The notes below the pieces were generated by a model that was not told the DNA's origin, did no database searches, and worked only from the letters and a program-made list of their open reading frames with translations. 64,000 nt of DNA from Cordia subcordata (Eukaryota; Streptophyta; Magnoliopsida; Boraginales; Cordiaceae), in contig JAPTOF010000010.1 in assembly GCA_028554755.1 (NCBI GenBank), positions 7,476,001 to 7,540,000 of the forward strand, read 5' to 3'. The translations under genes and the position numbers were made by a program. The number at the start of each line of letters is the position of its first letter. Position 1 is the first letter of the stretch. Below, in pieces: positions 22,191 to 32,149 of the stretch.

Positions 22191-22730
22191 ATTTTATTCC
22201 TTTTTTTTTTAAAATCCCGTGCAAGAAAGTACAAATTTATGTAAGAATATATTTTAATACATGAAAAAAAGTTGCCATTGGACCAACTTAGCATAAATCA
22301 GTTCTGTTACGTGGTCAGAGTTGTGATCTTAATTTTTTAAATAGGCCCAAGCGTGAATATGCAGAAAATAAATGTGCTCAAACTAGATGTCGGCGGGCAT
22401 AGCGCCGCCATATGCATATTGAAAAGTAGGCATTTCAATGCAGGGGTAGTTTTCGTTCTTTATAAAATCAACATATGGGCCATTAGATTTATAACAAGTA
22501 TAATGTTGCACTTTTTAAGGTTAATTAAATAATTATATATATATATATATATATATATTTACCATTTTTATTCATTTTCACATTGAATATGACTTTACTT
22601 TTAAGGAAATGAATGATTGAAAATAGTAAATTTAATGTGAATATGATTGAAAAAAGGTAAGATTATAAATGAAAATATTAATATAATATTAATGAATACA
22701 ATGTTGCACTCATTAAAAAGGGACGAGGAT

Positions 22731-22963
22731 CCTCTCTTAGCTCCTATTTGATTCTAACATTCTAACTGAAAATATCAACTATGTATTCCATCTATCAACA
22801 AATCTTCACCATTGAATTAAATAAAGAAGAGTGAGAAAATGAGAATAAAGAGTTATTTTAAGGGGGTGTGATATTTAAATCAATGGTGAAAATTTGTTGA
22901 TAGATGAAATACATGGTTGACATTTTCAATTAGAAGGTTGTGACCAAAATAGGAGATTTTGAG
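22731..22963. mobile_element. Foldback MITE of about 230 bp
   Basis: Two arms of about 90 bp (22731-22822 and 22872-22963) are inverted and about 85% complementary by eye. They share TATCAACAAAT, TTCACCATTGA and CTCCTATTT. A central segment of about 50 bp separates them. No coding is present. A transcript could form a long hairpin. The superfamily is not assigned because the target duplication is unclear. Confidence 0.7.
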
Positions 22964-23489
22964 TTAGAAGCTTGTGATATTATTAAAATGACAATAGATA
23001 AGAAATAATATAAACTATAATGGATAATATATAATAGGTAAGAAAGTAATAGAGAAAATAAGAATGGATAAATATGGCGTGATAGATTAATTTAAGCATT
23101 GTTAATAATAAAAAATAAAATAGATAATAGATGAGAAATTAATGCATAAATTAATTAATAAAATAATCTATTAATTAATGTATTTAAAATATTAATTAAT
23201 TTTCAATAGATTTGAAAAAAATTAATACATGAAGGATTCCATATAAGCACTAATATGGCATCCCTCAAAATGCTTAAAAAGAACAATTTTTATATATAGT
23301 TGCTTGTTTGTACTACGTGCTTTACACGGTTTCATTTATTTTTAGGTCAAATGTTGAGTATAATTATAAATTTGTTTAAAGTTCTATTTATTTATTTAAA
23401 TTTATTTACTTTTAATTTTTAATTTATAATATTTAACTTTTAATTTTAAATATTTTAATATTTTAATTCTTTAAGTTGAAGATATTATG

Positions 23490-23690
23490 CTCTGTTTAGT
23501 ATATGGTTATTATAAGATTTTATTTTTTTTAAATAAAAAAGTATGATTTGTTTTGAGTTTCATATTGTACTTGTAGTAAGATATCTTATCTTTATAATTG
23601 TAAAAAAAAATATAAAAATAAATTACTTATATCTTACAAGATAAAAAAGTATATTTTGTTTAATACATATATATATATATATAATTTATT
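23490..23690. repeat. ATCTTATAAGATA-type AT-rich repeat (MITE relic)
   Basis: Begins CTGTTTAGTATATGG and carries TTATAAGAT and TATCTTACAAGATA words shared with the better copies at 35812-36072 and 48945-49212. Confidence 0.4.
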
Positions 23691-23819
23691 TTAAGTTTTC
23701 AGAGGATACATGTGATTTATTTAAAATTTAATTTATTTTATCAAGTAAAGTTGAAAGAGTAAAACAAGATGTAATATAAGATAAATGGTGACTGAGATAT
23801 CGTTAGTTGTTCTTCTACA

Positions 23820-23945
23820 CCCCCCCCCCCCCGCGGCCCAACCCCCTTCTCCTCGTTCTTCCGCTTAGTAATAAATTGGTCTATTAATTATAAGCAAAAT
23901 ATCAAAAGTATTAGATCTCGGAAGTGCCTGCGTGGGCCCCCCCCC
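23820..23945. repeat. Two poly-C tracts
   Basis: A C14-15 run (23820-23834) followed by GCGGCCC, and a GGGCCCCCCCCC run near 23935, stand out in otherwise AT-rich DNA. Confidence 0.9.
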
Positions 23946-24005
23946 GGAAAATTCGGCGCCTCCATCATAAACTCCTTCGTCCGCCACCCCATTCTCTCCT
24001 CCATC
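23925..24005 (-). pseudogene. First-exon-like gene fragment, copy 1
   Basis: Read in minus sense, TTCTAGTGATGGAGGAGAG opens a short frame ending near CACTTCCGAGATC. The start, the end and 100 bp upstream match 35660-35790. The coding middle has diverged and contains the poly-C tract. The gene of origin is not recognised. Confidence 0.4.
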
Positions 24006-24029
24006 ACTAGAATAAGAGAAGCGCAAACA

Positions 24030-24640
24030 AGATTTATGTTGTGATTGTTGGAATCTTATTATAAGATACTTATTTTTTTAATAATTTATATAAAAAAATT
24101 ATTTATTATCAGTTTATTATAAGATATTTATAAAATACTTTTCTCTTATTTATAGTTATAAAAAATAAGTTGGGTTTAAGATACTTATATCTTATATTAT
24201 ATCTTATCAGTTCGAAAAAATTAAAAATAAAAATTTAAAAATAAAAAATTTAAAATTAAAATAAAATTTTAAAAATGAAATATTAAATAAAAATTAAAAT
24301 TAAAATAAAATTTTAAAATTTAAAAACTAAAAAAATAAAAAAAAATTAAAATTAAAATGTTAAAATTTAAAATTTCAAAAATTTAAAATTTTAAAAACAA
24401 AAATAAAAATTAATTAATATTTATATTTTATAATTTATTATTTAATTATAAAATTAAAATATTATGAGTCAAAATTAATAACATTATTATTAAAAGAATT
24501 TATAACAACATTCCAGTTAACAAAATAAACAGTTTTATTGTATAAGACACTTATTTCTTATAAAATACTTATCAGATAAGATACTTATTAGATTTTAAAT
24601 TACAAATAAAACTATTTCAAATAGACTGTTAGTCCGTCCA
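24030..24640. repeat. Expanded AT-rich MITE relic
   Basis: Starts with ATCTTATTATAAGATACTTA and ends with AAATAGACTGTTAGTCC, matching the boundaries of the 35812-36072 copy. The interior has been expanded by A/T-rich low-complexity sequence. Confidence 0.45.
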
Positions 24641-24742
24641 ATTTTTGTTGAGTATGACAGGTGGGAGTGTACTTGTGAGTCAAGCACTATATATGTACAT
24701 ATATATGTATATAAATATATATGTATATATAAATGAATAAGT

Positions 24743-25804
24743 TGAAGAATTTCTGAAATATATTAGAAAGAAGAATTGAAGAATCATTTATAATGATGAT
24801 TGAAGAAGAAGAGATTTTGTAACTGAGAATAGCTGAGGAAGATGATCAACAGGAACAATAATGGTTGCTGACAGAATAAATTTGACCGAGATAATGTTTG
24901 GAAAAAAGAATAGTGACTATTATGATGACAGTGGTGAAAGCGGTCATAATAGTTATGATGATGCTGAGTCATGATAATGATGGTCATGATTAATAATGAT
25001 GATGTCGATACAGTTGGCATAAAGTAGCTGATGATAATAATATTGTCGGGACAGCTGGATAAGAAGCTGGAATGGAGAATCTGAGAAGATTTGTCGTATT
25101 GGGCGAATCGGATGAACAGATTTGTCGGATAGGATAAATCTGATTACTGTTCATAAACAGTAGTTTTTACTTTTTACTGTTTGTAATTATGATGTTTCCC
25201 GAATTCGAAATATTTGAAGTCCGTGGAAAGTTGTAATTAATTTTTGTTTGACGTCCGAGAGCACCCAATTGTCTATAAAAGAAAGACTCGAATGCAGAGA
25301 GAAGAGGAGAATATAGGAACATATACAAGTAGAATATAGGTAGACAGAGATAGAGAATAGAGAGAGAGAGAGAAAAATTGTAAATTATATTTCATCAATA
25401 ATATTTTGATATTTTGAAAATATTTTTGTTTTGTTCATGATCGGCCCTAATATGGGGTAGAGATCAAGATGGATTATGGTAATGTCAACATACCATAAGA
25501 GCATGTCTTAGGCCAATCTCAGACCTTGAGGATAAACCTCAAATACTTCGCTGTCATGATAAGGTCTTAAGAGTAGGATATATTTCTTTATAACAGAAAA
25601 ATCTAAGGAAGCCTTATATACATATATCTCAATTGAGCTGTTGCCCAGTTGGCGTGTTTGTTGTTGAAAGGCGTTTGAGGGAGTGATGCTCTGACAGAGA
25701 TGTGTTTGTATGCGGCTGTAATCCCTGAGATTTGTACTCTGTTATGTTGAAATATCGCCTAAGCTTAAGGACTCATCCGTGTTCGTGGACTGCTCTTATT
25801 TGCG
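24743..25804 (+). repeat. 5' LTR of the gag-only element
   Basis: Contains a TATA box (CTATAAAAGAAAG near 25273) about 550 nt upstream of the primer-binding site, and a (GA)n run near 25360. Sequence beyond 25804 up to the primer-binding site (GTCTTATCACCTGGG) is absent from the 3' copy. Confidence 0.9.
25277..25285 (+). promoter_or_regulatory. LTR TATA box
   Basis: TATAAAAG, in a context conserved in the 3' LTR (near 29681), is the likely core promoter for the genomic transcript. Placement is by motif only. Confidence 0.55.
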
Positions 25805-25826
25805 GTCTTATCACCTGGGCCTAGTT

Positions 25827-25843
25827 TGGTATCAGAGCCATGG
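25827..25843 (+). promoter_or_regulatory. tRNA-Met primer-binding site
   Basis: TGGTATCAGAGCCATGG is complementary to the 3' end of plant initiator tRNA-Met, the usual primer for plant LTR elements and also for pararetroviruses. Confidence 0.85.
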
Positions 25844-25857
25844 AAACATGAATCTGT

Positions 25858-25941
25858 AAGGTATGTTGTTATGATATTTGATATTATTTTAATCCATCTA
25901 GGTGTGTTGTTATGATATTTGATATTATTTTAATCCATCTG
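25858..25941 (+). repeat. Tandem duplication of 43-44 bp in the leader
   Basis: TGTTGTTATGATATTTGA and ATTATTTTAATCCATCT occur twice back to back, between the primer-binding site and the coding frame. Confidence 0.85.
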
Positions 25942-25945
25942 TTTC

Positions 25946-27841
25946 TTGATTGAAAATTTTCGATCATGTCTTCAATATTTTCAAATACTTCAATATCTGA
26001 AAATTATGTTTTCAATAAATTCTGATAATATCAGAAAGGAAAAATCTATTCCTAATAATAATTTTGAAAATCATATAAATCAACATAAAATTGATTTTAG
26101 TCCAGAAAGTATGGTTAGAAAACAAATACAAATGGAATTTAATACACCTAAATATGAGGAATTTAGAGATTGGTTTGCTAAAAATATAGATTTAGCAGAA
26201 AGACAAAAACTTCAAGAAGAATTCTATAAAGAATTGGAGGAAAAAAATCAAATAGAAGACTTTGTTCCTTGGTTTTATAAAAAACAATTAACTCCTAAAT
26301 TAAATGTTTTAGGAAAAGTATTAATTGAATATAAGAAAAATAAAAAAAGGAAAGAAATAAAAAGACAGAAAAGAAAAAATAAAAAAGAATTAAGAAAGCA
26401 ATTATATAAAATATTGCAAGAAAATGGAATTAATATATTATCTGATAAAGATAATGAAATTAGACGTTAGAAAAATAAAAGACGTAGAGAAAAACAGAAA
26501 TTAAAAAGAAAAGAGAATAAAGAAAAGGATAAGAATATAAACTTATCAGAAACAGAAAACTTAGATTATTATAAAAAATCTAAGAAGTTAAAAAAACAGA
26601 AAAATAAAAAAACAGAAAATCAAATAGATGATTTAATAAGTTTTTCAGATAAAGAATCTGAAAAAGAAATTGAAACTGAAGAATCTTCTAATAAAAAGAA
26701 GAAGAAAGTTTATAAATACAGAAATAGATCAGCTCGCTATTATGAAAGAAAAGAGGCAAGAAAAAAGCTGAGAATTGAAGCTAAAACACAAAAAATTGAA
26801 GAATTAAAGAAAAGTGGTGAATATATACCAAAGAAAAGAAAAAATAAACCATGTGAATTTTGTGGTAAAAATACTCATTCCACATATAAGTGTTGGGCCA
26901 GAAGAAAACTGGAAAAAATAAATAAATTAAAGGTTGATAAAAATATTCAATCAAAATTAATTAATATTGTTATTAAAATAGAAGAAAAAAGTACTTCTGA
27001 AAATTTTGAAAATTCTGAAACAGATTTATATAATTCTGATAAATCTGAATCCTTAAAAATTATTGAGGATAATAATGAGAGAAAATTATATAAATCTTTA
27101 AAATATCTTAAAGATAATTTAAAAAAATTTGAAAATTATGAAAAAACAAATAAATTGGAATATTTTACAGAATCATATAGTTCTGAAGAAGATAATAAAT
27201 CAGATGAAGAATATAATTCTGAAAAAGAAATTTGGTATTATGAAGATTACCAAAAATATGAATTTCATAAAAATGAAAAGATTGATAGTATTAATAAAAT
27301 ACAAATTGAAGAAAATATAAATAATAATTTGGTTTATGATTTAGATAATAATATTGAATCTGATGAAGAAAATGAACCAATACCTATTTTTGATAATGAA
27401 ATACCTATTTTTGATAATGAAAAATCAGTTCAATTTAACCTCAATAGATTAGAGGAATTTGAATCTGAAGATTTAATTAATTTTGAATCTGAAAATTTAA
27501 TTAATTCTGAAATAAATAAATCAGAACAATCTAATAGATTTGAGTCAATAAATAATATTGAATCACAATATTCTAATTCAATAAATAATATTGAAAATCA
27601 AATTAATGTATTGATGAATGATGATAAAGAAAGTTTATATAAAGCTTTTGAAGAATTAAAAAAATTTGAACAAAAGAGAAAAATATCTTTTGAATTAAAA
27701 TATGAACCTTACCAATTCTCTGAAATTAAAAGAAGATTGGAAGAGAGATCTTATCAAAATAATTTGATAAAAAATGATAATAATCAATTAAATTATTTAT
27801 TGCAAAATCAAGTTAATAATCTGAAACAAGAGATAAAATAA
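25946..27841 (+). pseudogene. Gag-like CCHC zinc-knuckle protein, one in-frame stop
   Basis: One frame runs 630 codons with a single internal TAG at 26468-26470. An alternative ATG at 25966 in another frame suggests that the original start was shifted. The N-terminal part has aromatic/charged segments (EFRDWFAKN, DFVPWFYKKQL) that could be a capsid-like fold. Strongly basic Lys/Arg stretches follow, then one zinc knuckle CEFCGKNTHSTYKC (C-x2-C-x4-H-x4-C, 26857-26894), then an acidic Glu/Asn/Ser-rich region and a heptad-like C-terminus. Basic-knuckle-acidic order is seen in retroelement nucleocapsids and in coat proteins of plant pararetroviruses. Homology to either is not established here. 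After the TAA at 27841 a 1-nt shift continues the helical tail to 27957. Confidence 0.75.
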
Positions 27842-27957
27842 TATTTCAAGAACAATTAGAAAATAAAAATCAACTAATCAATCTAATAAAAAGGGTTGAT
27901 GAAATTGAATCAAAAACAATAAAAAGAAAAATCTTAATTGATGAAGAGTTTTTTTAA

Positions 27958-28584
27958 TCCATTTGCATTATTGGATTTTTGAATATAAATCTTCATGGAA
28001 TTATGACGAAAATATTTGCAATAAGAACACAAATATATTTTGTGAAAATGATATTTTCAGCCATATTGATTTTATGGTTATTTTGGATTTTGGTCCAGTA
28101 GTACTAAATTAAGTACTAGAAAAAACAATATTAGTTTTACTGGTTTTTGAGTTTTGTGATTTCCTTCAAAAATATTTTGAGAAAACCTATAAAGGTGAAG
28201 GTTTGTGTTATTTATTCTTGAAAACACTCTCTTATATATTGAGTGATGAGTGAAACACTTATATATTGAGTGATGAGTGATTCATGAAGTATAAAGTTCG
28301 TGAATATCAGTGGAAGCTGAAGTCCCCTGAAGAATAAAGTTCATGTTGCAACTATTACACTTATTTGTGTAATTACCCACTAAAAAGGGGTTATAATACT
28401 TTTTAGCTAGTCCTATTATGTCCGGTAATAGGTAAAGACTTTTTAATTCCGGTGATGGCTGGAAGTTTGCCAAAAACTTCTGAAATTCCTTTTCAACTGG
28501 GAGAAAAGTTGAGCCAGATCCAATATTTGGTTTTGGTGAGAATCAGGCTAATAGAGTTTGAAAAGAAAAATTCCCAGAGATATG

Positions 28585-28623
<39 letters not shown>

Positions 28624-29145
28624 CAGAGTGGAAAAAATCTGAGAATAAAAATCAGAGTGGAAAAAATATTTGAGAAAAAGAAAAGTTCTGAAAATCAAGA
28701 AAAAAGAAATTCTACAATATTCTAAAAAATCAGAAAAAGAATTTTTGGAAAGAAGAAGTTTCTTTTTAGGAATTTTCAAGTGTATGAGGGACAAGAGAAT
28801 GATATCAAGAACCATATTTGCCGGTTACCCGATTGGCGTTTTGATGATTGTTGGCGTTTAAGGGTGTTATGGCAGGATTGGTCACAGATGTAATTCTCGT
28901 TGATAAATCCTTGAGACACTGAAGGGAAATTCTACAAGAAAATTTTTGACATTTCAGAAATTTTAATTCTGATGAAAGAATGAAGCAGAAGGAGAAGAAA
29001 AATAATTCTTGATAAAAACAAAATAGTATGTGAGGAAGTTGATACAGCTGATGAGAAAAAATACAAAGTTGTTCAAACATAGAACAATGAAGATTTGAAG
29101 TTTTGAAGGTGGTAGCATATAGTACTATAGAAAGAAAGAATCAGT
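27958..29145 (+). other. Noncoding 3' interior of the gag-only element
   Basis: No pol-like reading frame is visible. It holds a 29-bp tandem repeat (28225-28280, TATATTGAGTGATGAGTGA twice), a (TA)n run (28590-28620) and a segment (28818-28930) echoing the U5-like part of the LTR. Confidence 0.7.
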
Positions 29146-30210
29146 TGAAGAATTTCTGAAATATATCAGAAAGAAGAATTGAAGAATCATTTATAATGAT
29201 GATTGAAGAAGAAGAGATTTTGTAACTGAGAATAGCTGAGGAAGATGATCAACAGGAACAATAATGGTTGCTGACAGAATAATTCTGACCGAGATAATGT
29301 TTGGAAAAAAGAATAGTGACTATTATGATGACAGTGGTGAAAGCGGTCATAATAGTTATGGTGATGCTGAGTCATGATAATGATGGTCATGATTAATAAT
29401 GATGATGTCGATACAGCTGGCATAAAGTAGCTGATGATAATAATATTGTCGGGACAGCTGGATAAGAAGCTGGAATGGAGAATCTGAGAAGATTTGTCGT
29501 ATTGGGCGAATCGGATGAACAGATTTGTCGGATAGGATAAATCTGATTACTGTTCATAAACAGTAGTTTTTACTTTTTACTGTTTGTAATTATGATATTT
29601 CCCGGATTCGAAATATTTGAAGTCCGTGGAAAGTTGTAATTAATTTTTGTTTGACGTCCGAGAGCACCCAATTGTCTATAAAAGAAAGACTCGAATGCAG
29701 AGAGAAGAGGAGGAATATAGGAACATATACAAGTAGAATATAGGTAGACAGAGGTAGAGAATAGAGAGAGAGAGAGAGAAAAATTGTAAATTATATTTCA
29801 TCAATAATATTTTGATATTTTGAAAATATTTTTGTTTTGTTCATGATCGGCCCTAATATGGGGTAGAGATCAAGATAGATTATGGTAATGTCAACATACC
29901 ATAAGAGCATGTCTTAGGCCAATCTCAGACTTTGAGGATAAACCTCAAATGCTCCGCTGTCATGATAAAGTCTTGAGAGTAGGATATATTTCTTTATAAC
30001 AGAAAAATCAAAGGAAGCCTTATATACATATATCTCAATTGAGCTGTTGCCCAGTTGGCGTGTTTGTTGTTGAAAGGCGTTTGAGGGCGTGATGCTCTGA
30101 CAGAGATGTGTTTGTATGCGGCTGTAATCCCTGAGATTTGTACTCTGTTATGTTGAAATATCGCCTAAGCTTAAGGACTCATCCGTGTTCGTGGACTGCT
30201 CTTATTTGCG
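29146..30210 (+). repeat. 3' LTR of the gag-only element
   Basis: Partner of 24743-25804. It is followed by an AT-rich TGTACATATATA tract that also precedes the 5' LTR. Confidence 0.9.
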
Positions 30211-30239
30211 ATTATGTACATATATATATGTACATATAT

Positions 30240-32120
30240 ATGTATATATATGTATTATATAACTTGATTCCTTTCAACGTGAAAGACTAAGTTCTATTTT
30301 GGTTGAAAGGACAGGAACAATTAATGCATGTAAAATAAGCCTTTGTGTCGATGTCTCGATGGAGAACACAAAATATATATATATATATATATATATTGAA
30401 TTTAAGATTTTTTGTGATTATTTTATTTGATATTTAAAATGTCTAACATTTAGAATAGGAAAAAGAAATGCAATTTGAGAATTAAAAGAAAAATGCCATG
30501 TAAATAAAAAACTAACACCATTAGTTAATAATGAGTAAATCATCACTTTTCTATAGGTTAGAGCCCTTTTACAAATTCTATATTCCACCAAATTTAGGCA
30601 CTAAAATGAACATTTCCCTCTTTTTCTTGGACTAATTTAGAAAACAAAGTCATATCGAAGTGATCCTTTTAATTAATTTCGAATATGTCAATGGAGAAAA
30701 TTAAGATTGGAAATACCTAACTCAAGATAGACTATGCGGAGTGCATACGACCTCAACAAGTAACTAGATGTAGCTGTACTATCTGAATGGACCCGGTTAT
30801 AAAATCATAATTGATTAAACTATGTTAAAAACTATGTGTTTATTGAATGACTCGATGTGGCTAGTGAATGCATTGAGGTATGCTGTTATATCCCCAAAAA
30901 AAAATTATAATCTTGAAATGAATTTAATGTGTTTTTGTTAAACCATCTATAATTGAAATTAGGGTAACTTGCATCCAAATCTCTTTATAATTTATCATAA
31001 ATATATGTTAAATCCATATAATTTTAAAATTATTTAGTTATTCTCTATACTTCTCAAAAGAATAGTTTGCTTGTCCCATTTTATACCAAACATTTACAGT
31101 TTTTAACAAAATTTGCAAAATAACTATTATCTCCCCAAAATAATATATATACGCAACATTTCCAGTTCTTGACCAAAATATAAAAAATGAAAACTCTCAG
31201 GCATCTCTCTCAAGCAAGCATCTTATCATCTTCAAGCACCAAAGCATCTAAAGCAGCAACATTGGACATGAAGCATCTCAAGCATCTGATCATCTCTCGT
31301 CAATAAATAGAAAAAGGAAAAAAAAAATCTGAAGCATCTCAATCAAAATCCCGCAATCATGTGAAGACTAAGCTGTTTTTCGGTTGAGAGGATAGGAACA
31401 ATTAATGCATATAATAGAAGATTAAGCTACTTGAAAAATTACTAAAAACTCTATTTCATGTAAGGGTAATATCTTGGATAAATAGTATTTTGAACTAATC
31501 AAAACACTAAAAATTAATTAAAAAGTTGCTGTCGAACAGTACATTTTGAAATTAACTAATTTTACCACCCAATTACTGTTTCAATCCTCAGAACTCAGAG
31601 TAACATCTAAGAATCCATCACTGCATCCAACGTCCTTGCCGTCCTCTATTGCCAAAGAAGCATACTTATGCAAGCCATTTTCTTTTCTAAACAATCAACA
31701 TTTATATTTATGTTTTCCTCGTGGGTCCTATCAACGTCATCCTCGCTCATATGAATGGATCCGATTATAAAATCAAAATTGACTGAATTGCGTTAAAAAC
31801 TCTGTTTACTATTGACTTGATGTAACTAAAATGTAATTCTTATGATTTTGTCTACATTCCTAGTTGACATGCATATATTTATGCATGCCTCGCGGGATCA
31901 TAAAAAGGAAAAATATGTCGATGTGGAGAAATTTCACTTATAGTGGTTGGCATCTGATGTGCAATTTTCATGTTTTCCTAGCCACAGGTCCATCGCTGTT
32001 CATCAACTAATCAAATGCCCACGTGTCTTATGCGCCTTTGATGTTTTCCAATTGCTTGTAATTTAGACCCTTGTCTGATTCATATGTGCAAGTGTGCAAA
32101 ATAACCATCATCTTTTCATG
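30240..32120. repeat. Local segmental duplication block A
   Basis: Pieces match three other places in order. GAACAATTAATGCATG-type sequence near 30310 and 31400 matches 36170-36260. 30880-31260 matches 38890-39300 (TCTTGAAATGAATTTAATG, CAAGCACCAAAGCA). 31966-32120 matches 36487-36690. A TTATAAAATCA segment (30790 and 31760) recurs at 44770 upstream of the DUF247 gene. No intact gene is present. A (TA)n run lies at 30370-30394. Confidence 0.6.
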
Positions 32121-32149
32121 GTACTTGCTTATTGTTGTTGAATGCTATT

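Larger units (their letters stand above)
24743..30210 (+). mobile_element. Gag-only LTR retrotransposon (TR-GAG-like)
   Basis: Direct repeats of about 1.06 kb at 24743-25804 and 29146-30210 enclose a 3.3-kb interior. A primer-binding site TGGTATCAGAGCCATGG (initiator tRNA-Met) begins at 25827. A purine run (AGAAAGAAAGAA) lies just before the 3' LTR. By eye about 16 substitutions separate the LTRs (about 98.5% identical), so it is young. The interior encodes only a charged CCHC protein. I find no protease, RT, RNase H or integrase motif in any frame, so its enzymes must have come from another element. The LTR ends are not the canonical TG...CA at the right edge (TTTGCG), and no clean target duplication was found in the flanking AT-rich tract. 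Confidence 0.85.

Noticed and set aside
22380..22425. GGCGGGCATAGCGCCGCC near-palindrome
   Set aside because: It is a short GC-rich dyad only; no transposon end or regulatory family can be assigned.
24784..25020. Minus-strand frame repeated at 29187-29423
   Set aside because: It appears twice only because it lies in both LTRs of the gag-only element; its composition is repeat-driven.
24743..30210. Integrated plant pararetrovirus
   Set aside because: The tRNA-Met site, TATA-to-primer distance and knuckle protein are suggestive, but long direct repeats at both ends and the absence of movement-protein and RT motifs favour a non-autonomous LTR element.
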